DNA of 64,000 nucleotides from Haloplasma contractile SSD-17B (lineage in GTDB: Bacteria; Bacillota_I; Bacilli_A; Haloplasmatales; Haloplasmataceae). The translations under genes and the position numbers were made by a program. The stretch spans positions 186,001-250,000 of the forward strand of contig NZ_AFNU02000002.1 of the NCBI RefSeq assembly GCF_000215935.2, written 5' to 3'. Below the pieces are notes generated by a model, which did no database searches, was not told where the DNA came from, and worked only from the letters and a program-made list of their open reading frames with translations. Of this stretch, positions 42,613 through 51,385 are shown one piece after another; the stretch's first letter is position 1; each line of letters starts with the position of its first letter.

Positions 42613-43746
42613 TTAATCTCTAGGAGGTCTCGGTCCATAATACTGGTAATAACGAACCTTAATTCGCCCATTGAATAACTTACGCTCGCGATCTGCTTTC
42701 TTTTTGTATAGATATTCAAAACCATCAAGAGATGTAATTATATATTTAGACCATGTGTCAAGTTTATTAAATATCTTCCCCATATCGCGCGTGATTTGTT
42801 CCACTTCTTCTTTATCTTTCAATCGTTCTCCGTACGGTGGATTCGAAATTAGGACTGCATAGTCCTCCGAATAATCAATATCTTTAAAATCACTCACAGA
42901 GAAGGTAATACAATCATCAACTGCTGCTTCAAATGCATTTTCCTGTGCACTTTCGATTGCTTTCGGGTCTATATCTGAAGCATATATTTTTATCTCCGAA
43001 TCTTGATCAATAGCTTGTTTTGCTTTTTTAATTTCCGACTTCCATATTCCATCCATAATCTCCCAATGTGTCGAAGCAAAATCCCTTAATAGTCCAGGCG
43101 CTATATTTCTTGCAATCATAGCAGCCTCTATCGGAATTGTTCCCGAACCACAGAATACATCATATAAAACACGATCTTTGTTCCAAAAACTTAAATTTAT
43201 TAATGCAGCAGCAAGTGTTTCTTTAATGGGTGCTTCAACATTTTGTTGTCTATATCCTCGTTTATGTAATCCAACACCACTTGTATCAATTGTCAAAGTA
43301 GCTAAATCTTTTAATAAGGACACTTGAATCGTAAACTCTGCTCCTGTTTCTTCAAACCACTCAACATTATATTTTTTCTTTAAGTTCTCTACAACAGATT
43401 TCTTTACAATCGCTTGACAGTCAGAAATACTGAATAATTTTGATTTTACCGACTTACCATTCACCGTAAACTTCCCATCAACCGGTATAAAGTCTCCCCA
43501 TGGTAGAGTTTTTGTTTGTTCAAATAGCTCATCGAATGTATATGCTTTGAACTCTCCTATTTTCAAGAGTACTCTGTCTGCACTTCTTAGCCATAAATTT
43601 GCCTTTGCTATTCCCGCTAGATCACTAAAAAAGGTAATCTTTCCATCTTCAACTGACTTAACGCGAAATCCCAAATCTTTAACTTCTCTTTTTACTACCG
43701 ACTCTAGTCCGAATGTTGTTGTTGCGATTAACTCTATCTGCTTCAT
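42613..43746 (-). CDS. ypsC: THUMP-domain 23S rRNA (guanine-N2) methyltransferase, YpsC/RlmL type
   Basis: The ATG at 43746 gives MKQIELIATTTFGLESVV, which aligns with the YpsC start; AAGGAG is about 12 bases away, so an in-frame GTG nine bases earlier remains possible. The 377-residue protein has an N-terminal ferredoxin-like and THUMP region (residues 1-160) and a Rossmann methyltransferase domain: SAM motif YDVFCGSGTIPIEAAMIARN, then KIYASDIDPKAIESA and the catalytic NPPYGERL. It methylates a guanine in 23S rRNA by analogy with RlmL. It is a single-gene unit. Confidence 0.92.
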   Translation of the reverse strand: MKQIELIATTTFGLESVVKREVKDLGFRVKSVEDGKITFFSDLAGIAKANLWLRSADRVLLKIGEFKAYTFDELFEQTKTLPWGDFIPVDGKFTVNGKSVKSKLFSISDCQAIVKKSVVENLKKKYNVEWFEETGAEFTIQVSLLKDLATLTIDTSGVGLHKRGYRQQNVEAPIKETLAAALINLSFWNKDRVLYDVFCGSGTIPIEAAMIARNIAPGLLRDFASTHWEIMDGIWKSEIKKAKQAIDQDSEIKIYASDIDPKAIESAQENAFEAAVDDCITFSVSDFKDIDYSEDYAVLISNPPYGERLKDKEEVEQITRDMGKIFNKLDTWSKYIITSLDGFEYLYKKKADRERKLFNGRIKVRYYQYYGPRPPRD

Positions 43747-43891
43747 TAAAATCACAATCTCCTTGTTTATTTTGTCATTACTTATTTTAACAGTAGTTTG
43801 TATGAATTTCAATCGTCCTATTAATATTGTATTATAGTTTGCCTAATTCATACCCTTAAAAAGTCATAGTATTTGTTGTTTTTACAATCTA

Positions 43892-43916
43892 AAGCCTCCT
43901 AAATTTAGGAGGCTTC
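43892..43916 (-). terminator. Possible terminator after the GGT gene
   Basis: AAGCCTCC and GGAGGCTT form a short palindromic hairpin 40 bases after the stop. The T-run is poor, so termination may be partial. Confidence 0.5.
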
Positions 43917-43958
43917 GGCTTCAATTCGTTTATATTAATGTATTAACTAATTCTTATA

Positions 43959-45860
43959 TTAACGCCCAGCTGCCCACGATTCTTCTCTAGGGTCAGCTCC
44001 ACCTATCAATGTACCTGTCTCTTGGTCTTTGATAATGGCACACACACCACCGAGCCTAATTCCCCAATGTTCTTTTTCTAGAGTTTTGTATCCATATGAT
44101 TCCATATCATCTTTAAATCTATCATATAATGGTTGTTCTAGCTGTATCGTGCCAGGATTATAGTCATGCGGTGCGAATGAATCTGGCCAGTTTAACGATC
44201 TAAAGCGAGGTGCCTCGATTGCATCTTGGATGTCCATGCCAAATACCACATGGTTCAAAAAGACTTGCACCATTGCTTGTGTCTGCATATCACCACCAGG
44301 AGTTCCGAACGACATATAAAATTCTCCATTCTTAAAGACCATACTTGGATTTGGAGTAATTCTAGGACGCTTCCCAGGTTCTAGCGAATTTACATGTTCT
44401 TCATCCAGTCTAAACTGAGTCATTCTAATTCCTAAAGTTAACCCCGTGCCAGGTACCATTGGCGACTCAGGAAAATCACTTGGAGTTAGTGAGACCGCAT
44501 TCCCTTCCTTATCAACTATTGTTAAATAACTCGTATCTTTTCCTATTCTTAAGTCTTCACCATTACTTCTGTTTATATACTGGTCGTGATTCACTGTTGT
44601 TATGATGCGATTAGTATCACTCAACTCATCAAATAGAAATGGATTTCCTGGTTCAGGCATCTTTTTAAATGCTTTATTTGGCGTCATCTGCTCTCTTCTT
44701 TTTTCAGCATACTCTTTACTTAGTAATCCATCTATTGGCACTTCTACAAAATCAGGATCAGCAAAATATGCTTCTCTATCTGCCATAGTAAGTTCAATTG
44801 CTTGTAATACTGTATGCATATACTCTTTGCTATTGTGACCCATTGACTTTAAATCATATCCTTCTAACATCTGAAGGACCATTGGTACAACCGCTCCCTG
44901 AGTCCACGTATCGTTAGAGTAAATCGTATATTCATTAAATTCTCCACTTAATGGTTCTTCCCATTTACCCTGATAGTTCGCTAAATCTTCTTTAGTGAAC
45001 AAGCCACCTTCGTCTTCATGGAATTCTATTATTTTATCAGCAAGTTCACCCTTATAAAAATAATCTCGCACGGCTTGTAATCCACCTTCTCGATCTTTAC
45101 CATTGTCTAAAGCAACTTGTTCAGCTAGACTCATTGCTTCAAACGTACCAGCTAGGTCCGGTAATGTAAACCGATCTTTATAATGAAGCGGGCGCCACCA
45201 CTGTCCATCTAAATATACCTCTCCATTATAAGGCATTATGATACTCATTCCTAGGCGTTCTATTAATGAGAAACTTAAATCATTCATCATCATTGAGTGA
45301 ACAGGAAAACCTTCTTTTGCAATTTTGATAGCAGGTGCTGATATCTCCGAAAAACTCATTGTTCCATACTCTTTTAGTAAGGTTATGATGGTATCAGGAG
45401 ATGCTGGTAATAACTGAGCCAGTATATTTAGTTTAGGAACCGTGTCATGTCCCTCTGACTTAAATAACTCGATCGTTGCTTCCTCAGGTGCAGTACCAAC
45501 GCCACTATAGCTTCTAACTGCACCCGTCTTTGCATCATAGATTAATAACGGAGAAACACTAGGAAAGCTTGCTGCTTCTCCATACGTTACATTTAGAACA
45601 AGTAGGGAAGCTGCTGCCGCATCAAAAGCATTCCCACCATTCTCCATTATTTCCATTGCTGCTTCAGTAGCCCATGGTGTTCCGGTTGATGCCATATAAT
45701 TATCACTTGTAACAGAAGCACGCTCGACTTGATAAGGATCATTAAACTCCATCAGATCTCTAGGTCCTTTTGGTAAAAATAGATAAATAATAACTAAAAT
45801 CAATGTAATACTTATTAATCCTATACCAGTAAACTTTAAAATTTTTCCTAACCGTTTCAT
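43959..45860 (-). CDS. Membrane-anchored gamma-glutamyltransferase family protein
   Basis: The ATG at 45860 follows GGGAGAGG. The 633-residue protein has one N-terminal membrane segment (residues about 11-29) with the body outside. The GGT fold is clear: STGTPWATEAAMEIMENGGNAFDAAAAS, then the autoprocessing/catalytic Thr T443 in KDTSYLTIVDKEGNAVSLT, MVPGTGLTLGIRM and MSFGTPGGDMQTQAMVQVFLN. It would cleave gamma-glutamyl bonds (glutathione, polyglutamate or peptides) outside the membrane. The usual TTHLSV around the Thr is TSYLTI here, within family variation. An anchor instead of a cleavable signal is less common. Confidence 0.88.
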   Translation of the reverse strand: MKRLGKILKFTGIGLISITLILVIIYLFLPKGPRDLMEFNDPYQVERASVTSDNYMASTGTPWATEAAMEIMENGGNAFDAAAASLLVLNVTYGEAASFPSVSPLLIYDAKTGAVRSYSGVGTAPEEATIELFKSEGHDTVPKLNILAQLLPASPDTIITLLKEYGTMSFSEISAPAIKIAKEGFPVHSMMMNDLSFSLIERLGMSIIMPYNGEVYLDGQWWRPLHYKDRFTLPDLAGTFEAMSLAEQVALDNGKDREGGLQAVRDYFYKGELADKIIEFHEDEGGLFTKEDLANYQGKWEEPLSGEFNEYTIYSNDTWTQGAVVPMVLQMLEGYDLKSMGHNSKEYMHTVLQAIELTMADREAYFADPDFVEVPIDGLLSKEYAEKRREQMTPNKAFKKMPEPGNPFLFDELSDTNRIITTVNHDQYINRSNGEDLRIGKDTSYLTIVDKEGNAVSLTPSDFPESPMVPGTGLTLGIRMTQFRLDEEHVNSLEPGKRPRITPNPSMVFKNGEFYMSFGTPGGDMQTQAMVQVFLNHVVFGMDIQDAIEAPRFRSLNWPDSFAPHDYNPGTIQLEQPLYDRFKDDMESYGYKTLEKEHWGIRLGGVCAIIKDQETGTLIGGADPREESWAAGR

Positions 45861-45890
45861 GTTCCTCTCCCTTTCAATATAATACATATT

Positions 45891-45919
45891 ATTTTACTAT
45901 AATCTAAATTAATTGTAAA
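45891..45919 (-). promoter_or_regulatory. Promoter of the GGT gene
   Basis: On the minus strand TTTACA (45914-45919) and TAAAAT (45891-45896) are exactly 17 bases apart, 30 bases upstream of the start codon. Confidence 0.65.
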
Positions 45920-46018
45920 AACAACACTATCTTAAACTAGTATACATCTATAGTTTAAATAATTTAATAGGTCATAAAAAAAATTTATATAAATTTGATT
46001 TCCATTTATGTATTTAAA

Positions 46019-46483
46019 TTAAACGTATCTACAAATTCCCGACTTAATCATTTGTAAAATGTCTATTTGAGTTGCTCATTTAGTGTCACAGACTTCATAA
46101 AGGTGAAATTGTATTGTTCTTAAATCAATATCCTCCCTAAATAACCATACATCTAGAAAGTCAGGAAAATGCACATGTTCTTGTTTCATACTATAGAACA
46201 TCCTACCATTATTTATATCTAGTCAAATTTCAATCTCTTCATCTTCAATAACTTCTCTCAATATGATTTTAGAACTGCTATCTCCTTTTTAAAGTGGCAC
46301 CTCCTGATGTTTCCCACATGTTAGGTAATGATTTATTTGGTGTACGCTTCGTAATTAAAAACTCACCCTCCTCATTTAAAATCCACACATGTATTGATAG
46401 TGTATTCATTCTCTTATTTCAACACTCACTATTGTTCTGCCTGTCTTACTACCATTTTCATCTAGTTCATCCCAATATCACAT
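46019..46483 (-). pseudogene. Decayed NUDIX hydrolase gene
   Basis: On the minus strand, fragments in shifted frames reconstruct a NUDIX hydrolase of the isopentenyl-diphosphate-isomerase-like type. They include WDELDENGSKTGRTIVS, then HVWILNEEGEFLITKRTPNK with SLPNMWETSGGA, then SKIILREVIEDEEIEI (remains of the Nudix box), and HFPDFLDVWLFREDIDLR with YEVCDTK and a final QIDILQMIKSG. The second codon is TGA, several other stops and at least two frameshifts interrupt it, and the Nudix-box RELxEE residues are changed. It is not translatable. Confidence 0.8.
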
Positions 46484-46510
46484 AACAAATAACTTCTTAG
46501 TTCACACTCA

Positions 46511-47350
46511 TTATTTTTTCATCCTTTTTATTACTACCCATTCAATTAATGACCAGGGAAATACAAGTTTAATTAGTAACATTGTTTTAACACCCTTCCC
46601 TATCTGATAACGAAACTTTGGTTTTTTAGACTTACAGATTTTTTCAATTAACTGAACTACCTTCATTGGATTGTCAGCCGTATTTGCTGTCTGTTTTGCT
46701 GAGTTATATATAAACTTCATGTATGGTTCATAATCTTGCTCTTGATTAAATTCTACCTTTGTTAAACTTTTTTCCCATATATTCGTTTTGAAAGAACCTG
46801 CCTCAATTAGGCTGACCTTTATATTAAAAGGCGCTAACTCTAATCGCAATGACTCACTGAATCCTGACAATGCAAATTTAGATGTAGTGTAGGCTGCCAT
46901 TCCAGGAAATCCAAATCGTCCACTAATACTGCCAATGTTTATTATTTTTCCTTTACGATTTCTACGCATCATTCCAATAAATGCTTTAGAAACTGCTACT
47001 ACACTCAGAACATTTGTATTTAGTTGATCTTCCCATTCACGAGTGTTTGCAAACTCAGTCATCCCCCCTAGGCAATATCCTGCATTATTAATTAACAGAT
47101 CGAGTCGGCCAAACTCATTTATTATATATTGCTTCAGACCTAAAATTTGGGTATGATTTTTAACATCAAGCTTATGAACCTCTATATTTTTTTCGACTCT
47201 TTTATACTTAGCTTCACTAAGTAGTAGTTCTTTTTTATTCATATTACGCATTGTAGCAATGACATAGTACCCTTTTTCTGCCAGATGAAGAGCTGTCATA
47301 AAACCAAAACCACTACTTGTACCCGTTATTAATACAATTTCCTTATCCAT
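46511..47350 (-). CDS. Short-chain dehydrogenase/reductase
   Basis: A 279-residue classical SDR. The NAD(P)-binding TGTSSGFG motif is at 9-16, NNAGY follows near residue 88, S141 lies in NIGSISGRFG, and the catalytic pair is Y154/K158 in AAYTTSKFALSGF. The C-terminal extension after residue 230 (KPKFRYQIGKGVKTMLLIKL) is typical of the SDR subgroup annotated as retinol- or oxidoreductase-like. Substrate is unknown. GGGG lies before the ATG. It is a separate unit after a hairpin downstream of the GGDEF gene. Confidence 0.88.
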   Translation of the reverse strand: MDKEIVLITGTSSGFGFMTALHLAEKGYYVIATMRNMNKKELLLSEAKYKRVEKNIEVHKLDVKNHTQILGLKQYIINEFGRLDLLINNAGYCLGGMTEFANTREWEDQLNTNVLSVVAVSKAFIGMMRRNRKGKIINIGSISGRFGFPGMAAYTTSKFALSGFSESLRLELAPFNIKVSLIEAGSFKTNIWEKSLTKVEFNQEQDYEPYMKFIYNSAKQTANTADNPMKVVQLIEKICKSKKPKFRYQIGKGVKTMLLIKLVFPWSLIEWVVIKRMKK

Positions 47351-47383
47351 TGCTTATACCCCTTTTACATTTTGATTTCTATA

Positions 47384-47425
47384 AATAGAGTGCTCCTATA
47401 GTAAATACGCTAGGAGCACTCTATT
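47384..47425. terminator. Strong palindrome between the GGDEF and SDR genes
   Basis: A perfect 15-bp stem (AATAGAGTGCTCCTA / TAGGAGCACTCTATT) with a 12-nt loop and a short T-rich tail in each direction. It is a likely terminator or processing hairpin. Confidence 0.65.
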
Positions 47426-47604
47426 TCTATTATAATTAAATTATTGTCGCTATCATCAAAGTAATATCCTAACGGTGGTAACATAATACTGAACAGTTAT
47501 TGACTTAAAAAACATATTTAACTAGGTTTTTATGTCTAGTCTACAAACTACAATTAAGGTAGTGTGTTCTTTTACCCATTTATTTTAACAACTCCATAAA
47601 AGGG

Positions 47605-47640
47605 AGTATAATCAACAGCGCTCTTCTAACGCTTTGATTA
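47605..47640 (-). terminator. Hairpin after the GGDEF gene stop
   Basis: On the minus strand TAATCAAAGCG pairs with CGCTGTTGATTA (one bulge) directly after the stop, followed by TATACTCCCTTTT. It is a plausible but imperfect terminator. Confidence 0.5.
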
Positions 47641-47645
47641 TTAGG

Positions 47646-49262
47646 CTAATGATCTAGTTGGTTAAACGCAACCGGTTTGGCTATATATGAACCCTGTACA
47701 TAACCTACACCTTTTTCTAGCATTATGTTTAATTGTTTTTCTGATTCTACTCCATCCGCAATAAATACTTTTTCATACTTTCTGGCTATTTTAAATATAG
47801 TATCGAATATAATTGAACTCGAGTAGTCTTGATCAATTGTTTTAACAAAGTATGGATTAATCTTAATTGCAGTATTATTCATATGACCTAACACTTCAAT
47901 TGTAGAACTGTTAATTGCGAACTGGTCGATAACAATCTCACAGCCTAATTCTCTTAATTTTCTAAAATTTTTATTTACTTGTTCGAAATCTTCTTTCAGT
48001 ATAAATTCTACCATTTGAATCGTCAAGTGACTTCCGTGTAACTTATATTTATTTAACTGATTCATTACAAATTTATAAAAATGGTCTAACGCTAAATGTT
48101 TAGGAGAGATATTTACACAGACCTTTATATTTTTCCCTTGTTTCTTTAAAGATGAAATGTCTTTTAATGCTTTCTCAATCATCCATTCATTGAAGTTTAC
48201 AATTAACCCTTCCTCGTACAAAGTATGTAGGAATTCTTGAGAGTTAAGCGTACCCTTTTTCGGGTGATTCCAAATCGGAGTTATTTCAAACGCTTCAACT
48301 TTATTAGAGTTAAGGTCATGAATTGCTTGATACTTAAGATCAAATTCATCATTTCTTAATGATTCTAATAATCGTTTATGAACTCGAGTCGTTTCTAGAT
48401 ATAACTCACCAATCGTTTCATCATAGAAAATATATTGGGCTTTTCCTTTTTTCTTAGCAATATACATTGCTTGATCCGCTTTCTTAATCATATCATCAAT
48501 ACTTTGTGCTTGGTCTGGATAAATACAGATACCGGCACTTGCAGTTAGCATCGCATCATCCATTACAGTACGGTCATTTGATTCTATAATCGCGGTTAAC
48601 ACGTTTTCCACTATCTCTGTTGTAGTATTAGTTGAAACATGATTTTCATTAAAAACAATAAATTCATCCCCGGCAACTCTTGATAAGTGATATCCTTTAG
48701 GTAATATTCTACTTATATCTAGACTTAGATTCCTTAGGGCTTGATCACCTGCCTTATGTCCATACATATCATTTAATTTTTTAAAGTTATCAAGGTCAAA
48801 AAATACAACAGCCATTCTCGCATTTGATATCTGTTCAAAATAATTGTGCATAAGATGTTTAATTCCTTGACGGTTATAGGTATCCGTTAAGCTATCTTTA
48901 TATGCAAGTTTATTTAATGATAACTCTTTTTGCTTTAAATCATCTATATCCATATGTGTGCCTTTTATAAGTAACGCACAATCAGCATCTTTTTTTATGA
49001 CCATGCAAGTAGTTTTATACCATTTATATACTGTTCCTCGCTTTAATCGATATTCATACTCAAAGCTAGGTTGATTCCCTAGTATATACATAGAGAACTC
49101 TTTAATAAAATCCAAATAATCTTCAGGGTGTATGGCGTGTATAATAAACGCATCAAAGTCATTTAATTGGAAATACTCACCACAGTGCCATCTCCATACT
49201 ATAACTCCGGAATGCGTTAGAACTTCATTAACATTGTTTTCATTATTGATCTCTTTAATCAT
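47646..49262 (-). CDS. PAS-GGDEF protein with degenerate EAL domain
   Basis: A 538-residue soluble protein. Residues about 15-115 form a PAS-like sensor (HPEDYLDFIKEF, EYEYRLKRGTVYKWYKT), 120-285 a GGDEF domain with AGDEF at 197-201 and intact FFDLDNFKKLND, so diguanylate cyclase activity is plausible. Residues 300-538 are an EAL domain whose key residues are changed: the EAL motif reads EIT (E326), DDFG reads DQFA (446-449), and KID reads KIN. It is therefore probably a c-di-GMP binder or a catalytically dead phosphodiesterase. No RxxD inhibitory site was noted. It is a single gene. Confidence 0.88.
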   Translation of the reverse strand: MIKEINNENNVNEVLTHSGVIVWRWHCGEYFQLNDFDAFIIHAIHPEDYLDFIKEFSMYILGNQPSFEYEYRLKRGTVYKWYKTTCMVIKKDADCALLIKGTHMDIDDLKQKELSLNKLAYKDSLTDTYNRQGIKHLMHNYFEQISNARMAVVFFDLDNFKKLNDMYGHKAGDQALRNLSLDISRILPKGYHLSRVAGDEFIVFNENHVSTNTTTEIVENVLTAIIESNDRTVMDDAMLTASAGICIYPDQAQSIDDMIKKADQAMYIAKKKGKAQYIFYDETIGELYLETTRVHKRLLESLRNDEFDLKYQAIHDLNSNKVEAFEITPIWNHPKKGTLNSQEFLHTLYEEGLIVNFNEWMIEKALKDISSLKKQGKNIKVCVNISPKHLALDHFYKFVMNQLNKYKLHGSHLTIQMVEFILKEDFEQVNKNFRKLRELGCEIVIDQFAINSSTIEVLGHMNNTAIKINPYFVKTIDQDYSSSIIFDTIFKIARKYEKVFIADGVESEKQLNIMLEKGVGYVQGSYIAKPVAFNQLDH

Positions 49263-49564
49263 ACCAGCCTACCCCCTTATGTAATCGCTTTTTTGTTAAT
49301 TATATCATAAATATTCTGCTATGGATATGTATATGAATATAAAAAGTCGCACTTAATAAAGTACGACTTCCAATTTTTGGTTTTTAACACTAAATAGTTA
49401 TATTATGAGTAAAATACGATTGCTTCGTATATGAAGAATTTAAAATCATAATATACAATATTCCTGAGCGACGTAAAACATTTTAGACTTATAAGGCATT
49501 CAAAATACAAAGAGTCTAATGATGATGTACCTTTATTGGTATTGAACCCTTATCGTTTAATGGA
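49263..49564 (-). other. Intergenic region between the PfkB kinase and GGDEF genes
   Basis: About 300 bases. Apart from a hairpin at 49344-49369 and a small hairpin near 49418-49434, nothing recognisable; the promoter of the GGDEF gene must lie here. Confidence 0.4.
49344..49369 (-). terminator. Possible terminator downstream of the PfkB kinase gene
   Basis: On the minus strand AAGTCGTACTT pairs with AAGTGCGACTT (one G-T), followed by Ts. It lies about 200 bases after the stop, so assignment to this operon is tentative. Confidence 0.55.
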
Positions 49565-50458
49565 CTAATTATCATAATATTTTTTATATTCTACCTCTAA
49601 TAAATCTTCTGTTAAACGGTCTGAAACTAGTTCGTTTGAGGTAATACATAATCCAGCTGTGATTGTTCCAAATTGTAAACATTTCTGTATAGAATTTTTT
49701 CTGATAAATCCATATAAAAATCCTGCGAAAAAATTATCTCCAGCACCATTTGTATCCACACACTCATATTTTTCTATAACAGGAAGGTTATACCACGTTG
49801 AATCTTTAGTTAATGCGGTGACCCCCTCCTTGCCATGTGTGCAAATCACAAGTTTTTTACCTTGATTTATCAAAGTTTTCATTACATCTTTATAATCCTC
49901 TAAATTGTCAGAACTCATAAATAAATAGTCTGATGCATCAATAAAGTCCTTGTGATATGGGTTTTTACCATCATAATCATGGATATCGCACCATATTTCC
50001 TTCTGTTCTTTCTTAATCAATGGTATATAATTACGACAGTAGTTCATGATGTTTAACACGATATACTGACTATGTTTTATTTCATTTATCATTTTATTAT
50101 AATCAACTTCTGGGTTAAAAGAAGATGAATTAGTAAAAATTGAAATTCGATTCCCAGCTTCGTTCATTAAATTGACATGTCTTTCGGTTCCTTCAGGATC
50201 CGATTCAGACAGAAAATTAACATGGTGTTCACTTAAGTATCGCGATATTTTTTCACCATATGCATCGTCTCCAATCAATCCTTGTAAGGTAACATTAACC
50301 CCTAATTGATTAAGACTCAGTGCCTTTCCTGCACCGGTTGAGCCTATTGTTTCATGAGTCCTTTTAGCATGTATTGTAGCCGGTTGTTGTTTAGGAAAAT
50401 CCTTTAAATGGATGATGGTATCATAAGATACGCCACCTAGAACTAAGACTTTACTCAT
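49565..50458 (-). CDS. PfkB-family (ribokinase-like) carbohydrate kinase
   Basis: A 297-residue kinase of the ribokinase superfamily. The N-terminal substrate region is VLGGVSYDTIIHLKDFP with GSTGAGKALSLNQLG, and the C-terminal catalytic motif is DTNGAGDNFFAG with the base D241 and the anion-hole GAG. THGKEGVTAL is the second PfkB signature region. The substrate (sugar or nucleoside) cannot be read from sequence. It overlaps the upstream nucleotidyltransferase-like gene by 8 bases, so the two proteins are translationally coupled and probably work together. Confidence 0.88.
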   Translation of the reverse strand: MSKVLVLGGVSYDTIIHLKDFPKQQPATIHAKRTHETIGSTGAGKALSLNQLGVNVTLQGLIGDDAYGEKISRYLSEHHVNFLSESDPEGTERHVNLMNEAGNRISIFTNSSSFNPEVDYNKMINEIKHSQYIVLNIMNYCRNYIPLIKKEQKEIWCDIHDYDGKNPYHKDFIDASDYLFMSSDNLEDYKDVMKTLINQGKKLVICTHGKEGVTALTKDSTWYNLPVIEKYECVDTNGAGDNFFAGFLYGFIRKNSIQKCLQFGTITAGLCITSNELVSDRLTEDLLEVEYKKYYDN

Positions 50459-51215
50459 TTATCTCACCTTCACTTATTAACGCTTCTATTCTGGATTTAA
50501 TGCCCTGATTAATCGCAAACTGTTCATCTAAAAATTCTAGACAATTTTTTGCTCCTTTAACAATTTCATCATACCCCAATAAAAGATTAGATATCGTTTT
50601 ACTACTTTCAGGATACCTTTGTTCAAATCGTCTATTTAGCACGAATAAATCACCTTTACTATCCGTCGGTTGTTCAATAGTAGTCATTAAATGTAAAATA
50701 CGATCAAATGCATATACTTGTATAAAGTAATAGGCAGACAAATTTTCTCCCCTATGGTATCTTCCTAATCCTATATACAAATTGGTTAATGCTTCATTGA
50801 TAAAAAAGTCTATATTTTCTTTTTTCTTATACTCGGTCATTGTACCATCGCACAACGACGCATCAAATTCTTCTCTTTTCCATACAATTCGTCCTCTAGA
50901 GAATTCTATATTTTCTAACTCCTGAGGCTCAAATATTGCAAATTCGCAAAAGATATTATCTTCATATAAAGCCTTATATCCATCCTTGGTATTTCTAAAG
51001 GTAAAAACGAGTGGGTGGATGTTTTCTAGCCAGTTTAAATGGTTAAGAAATCTGTTTTTAGTGCCTTCTTTACAAATTACGAAGAAGTCTAAATCAGAGT
51101 ATTGATCCATTCGGTCCAGCTCACACCCTACTGAGCCAAGCGCTAATAGAGCTAGTGCATCATCTATACGACTTAACTCCTCACCTATAGTATTCAATCG
51201 CTCTAACTGTTTCAT
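50451..51215 (-). CDS. Nucleotidyltransferase-like protein (aminoglycoside-adenylyltransferase fold)
   Basis: A 254-residue protein. The N-terminal domain holds the minimal nucleotidyltransferase motif: G27-S28 in ALGSVGCELDRMDQYSDLDF with D41 and D43 as metal ligands, so the fold is probably active. The C-terminal part is helical (NEALTNLYIGLGRYHRGENL, RFEQRYPE). Similar proteins lie in operons with small-molecule kinases and are annotated as nucleotidyltransferases of unknown substrate. It is first in a two-gene operon overlapping a PfkB kinase; modification of a phosphorylated sugar or nucleoside by the pair is possible but unproven. Confidence 0.8.
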   Translation of the reverse strand: MKQLERLNTIGEELSRIDDALALLALGSVGCELDRMDQYSDLDFFVICKEGTKNRFLNHLNWLENIHPLVFTFRNTKDGYKALYEDNIFCEFAIFEPQELENIEFSRGRIVWKREEFDASLCDGTMTEYKKKENIDFFINEALTNLYIGLGRYHRGENLSAYYFIQVYAFDRILHLMTTIEQPTDSKGDLFVLNRRFEQRYPESSKTISNLLLGYDEIVKGAKNCLEFLDEQFAINQGIKSRIEALISEGEINE

Positions 51216-51385
51216 ATATAAAAAGCCCCTTTCTAAAAGAACTGATCTATTCCTACTCTAATTTTATGTTAAATTTTGGTAGTATGTAAAGTCTTTTACG
51301 AAAGAGTTAACCCGTTACATTGCGGAATAAGTTAAACAAACCATTTTTTAATTAACAATCTACTCTCTTCTTAGTGTTGATTTTT

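Noticed and set aside
46019-46483. TGA at a probable Trp position as a sign of a TGA=Trp genetic code
   Set aside because: ykoC ends in TGA at the expected length, Trp is encoded by TGG in the enzymes checked, and the NUDIX locus also has other stops and frameshifts. Decay explains it.
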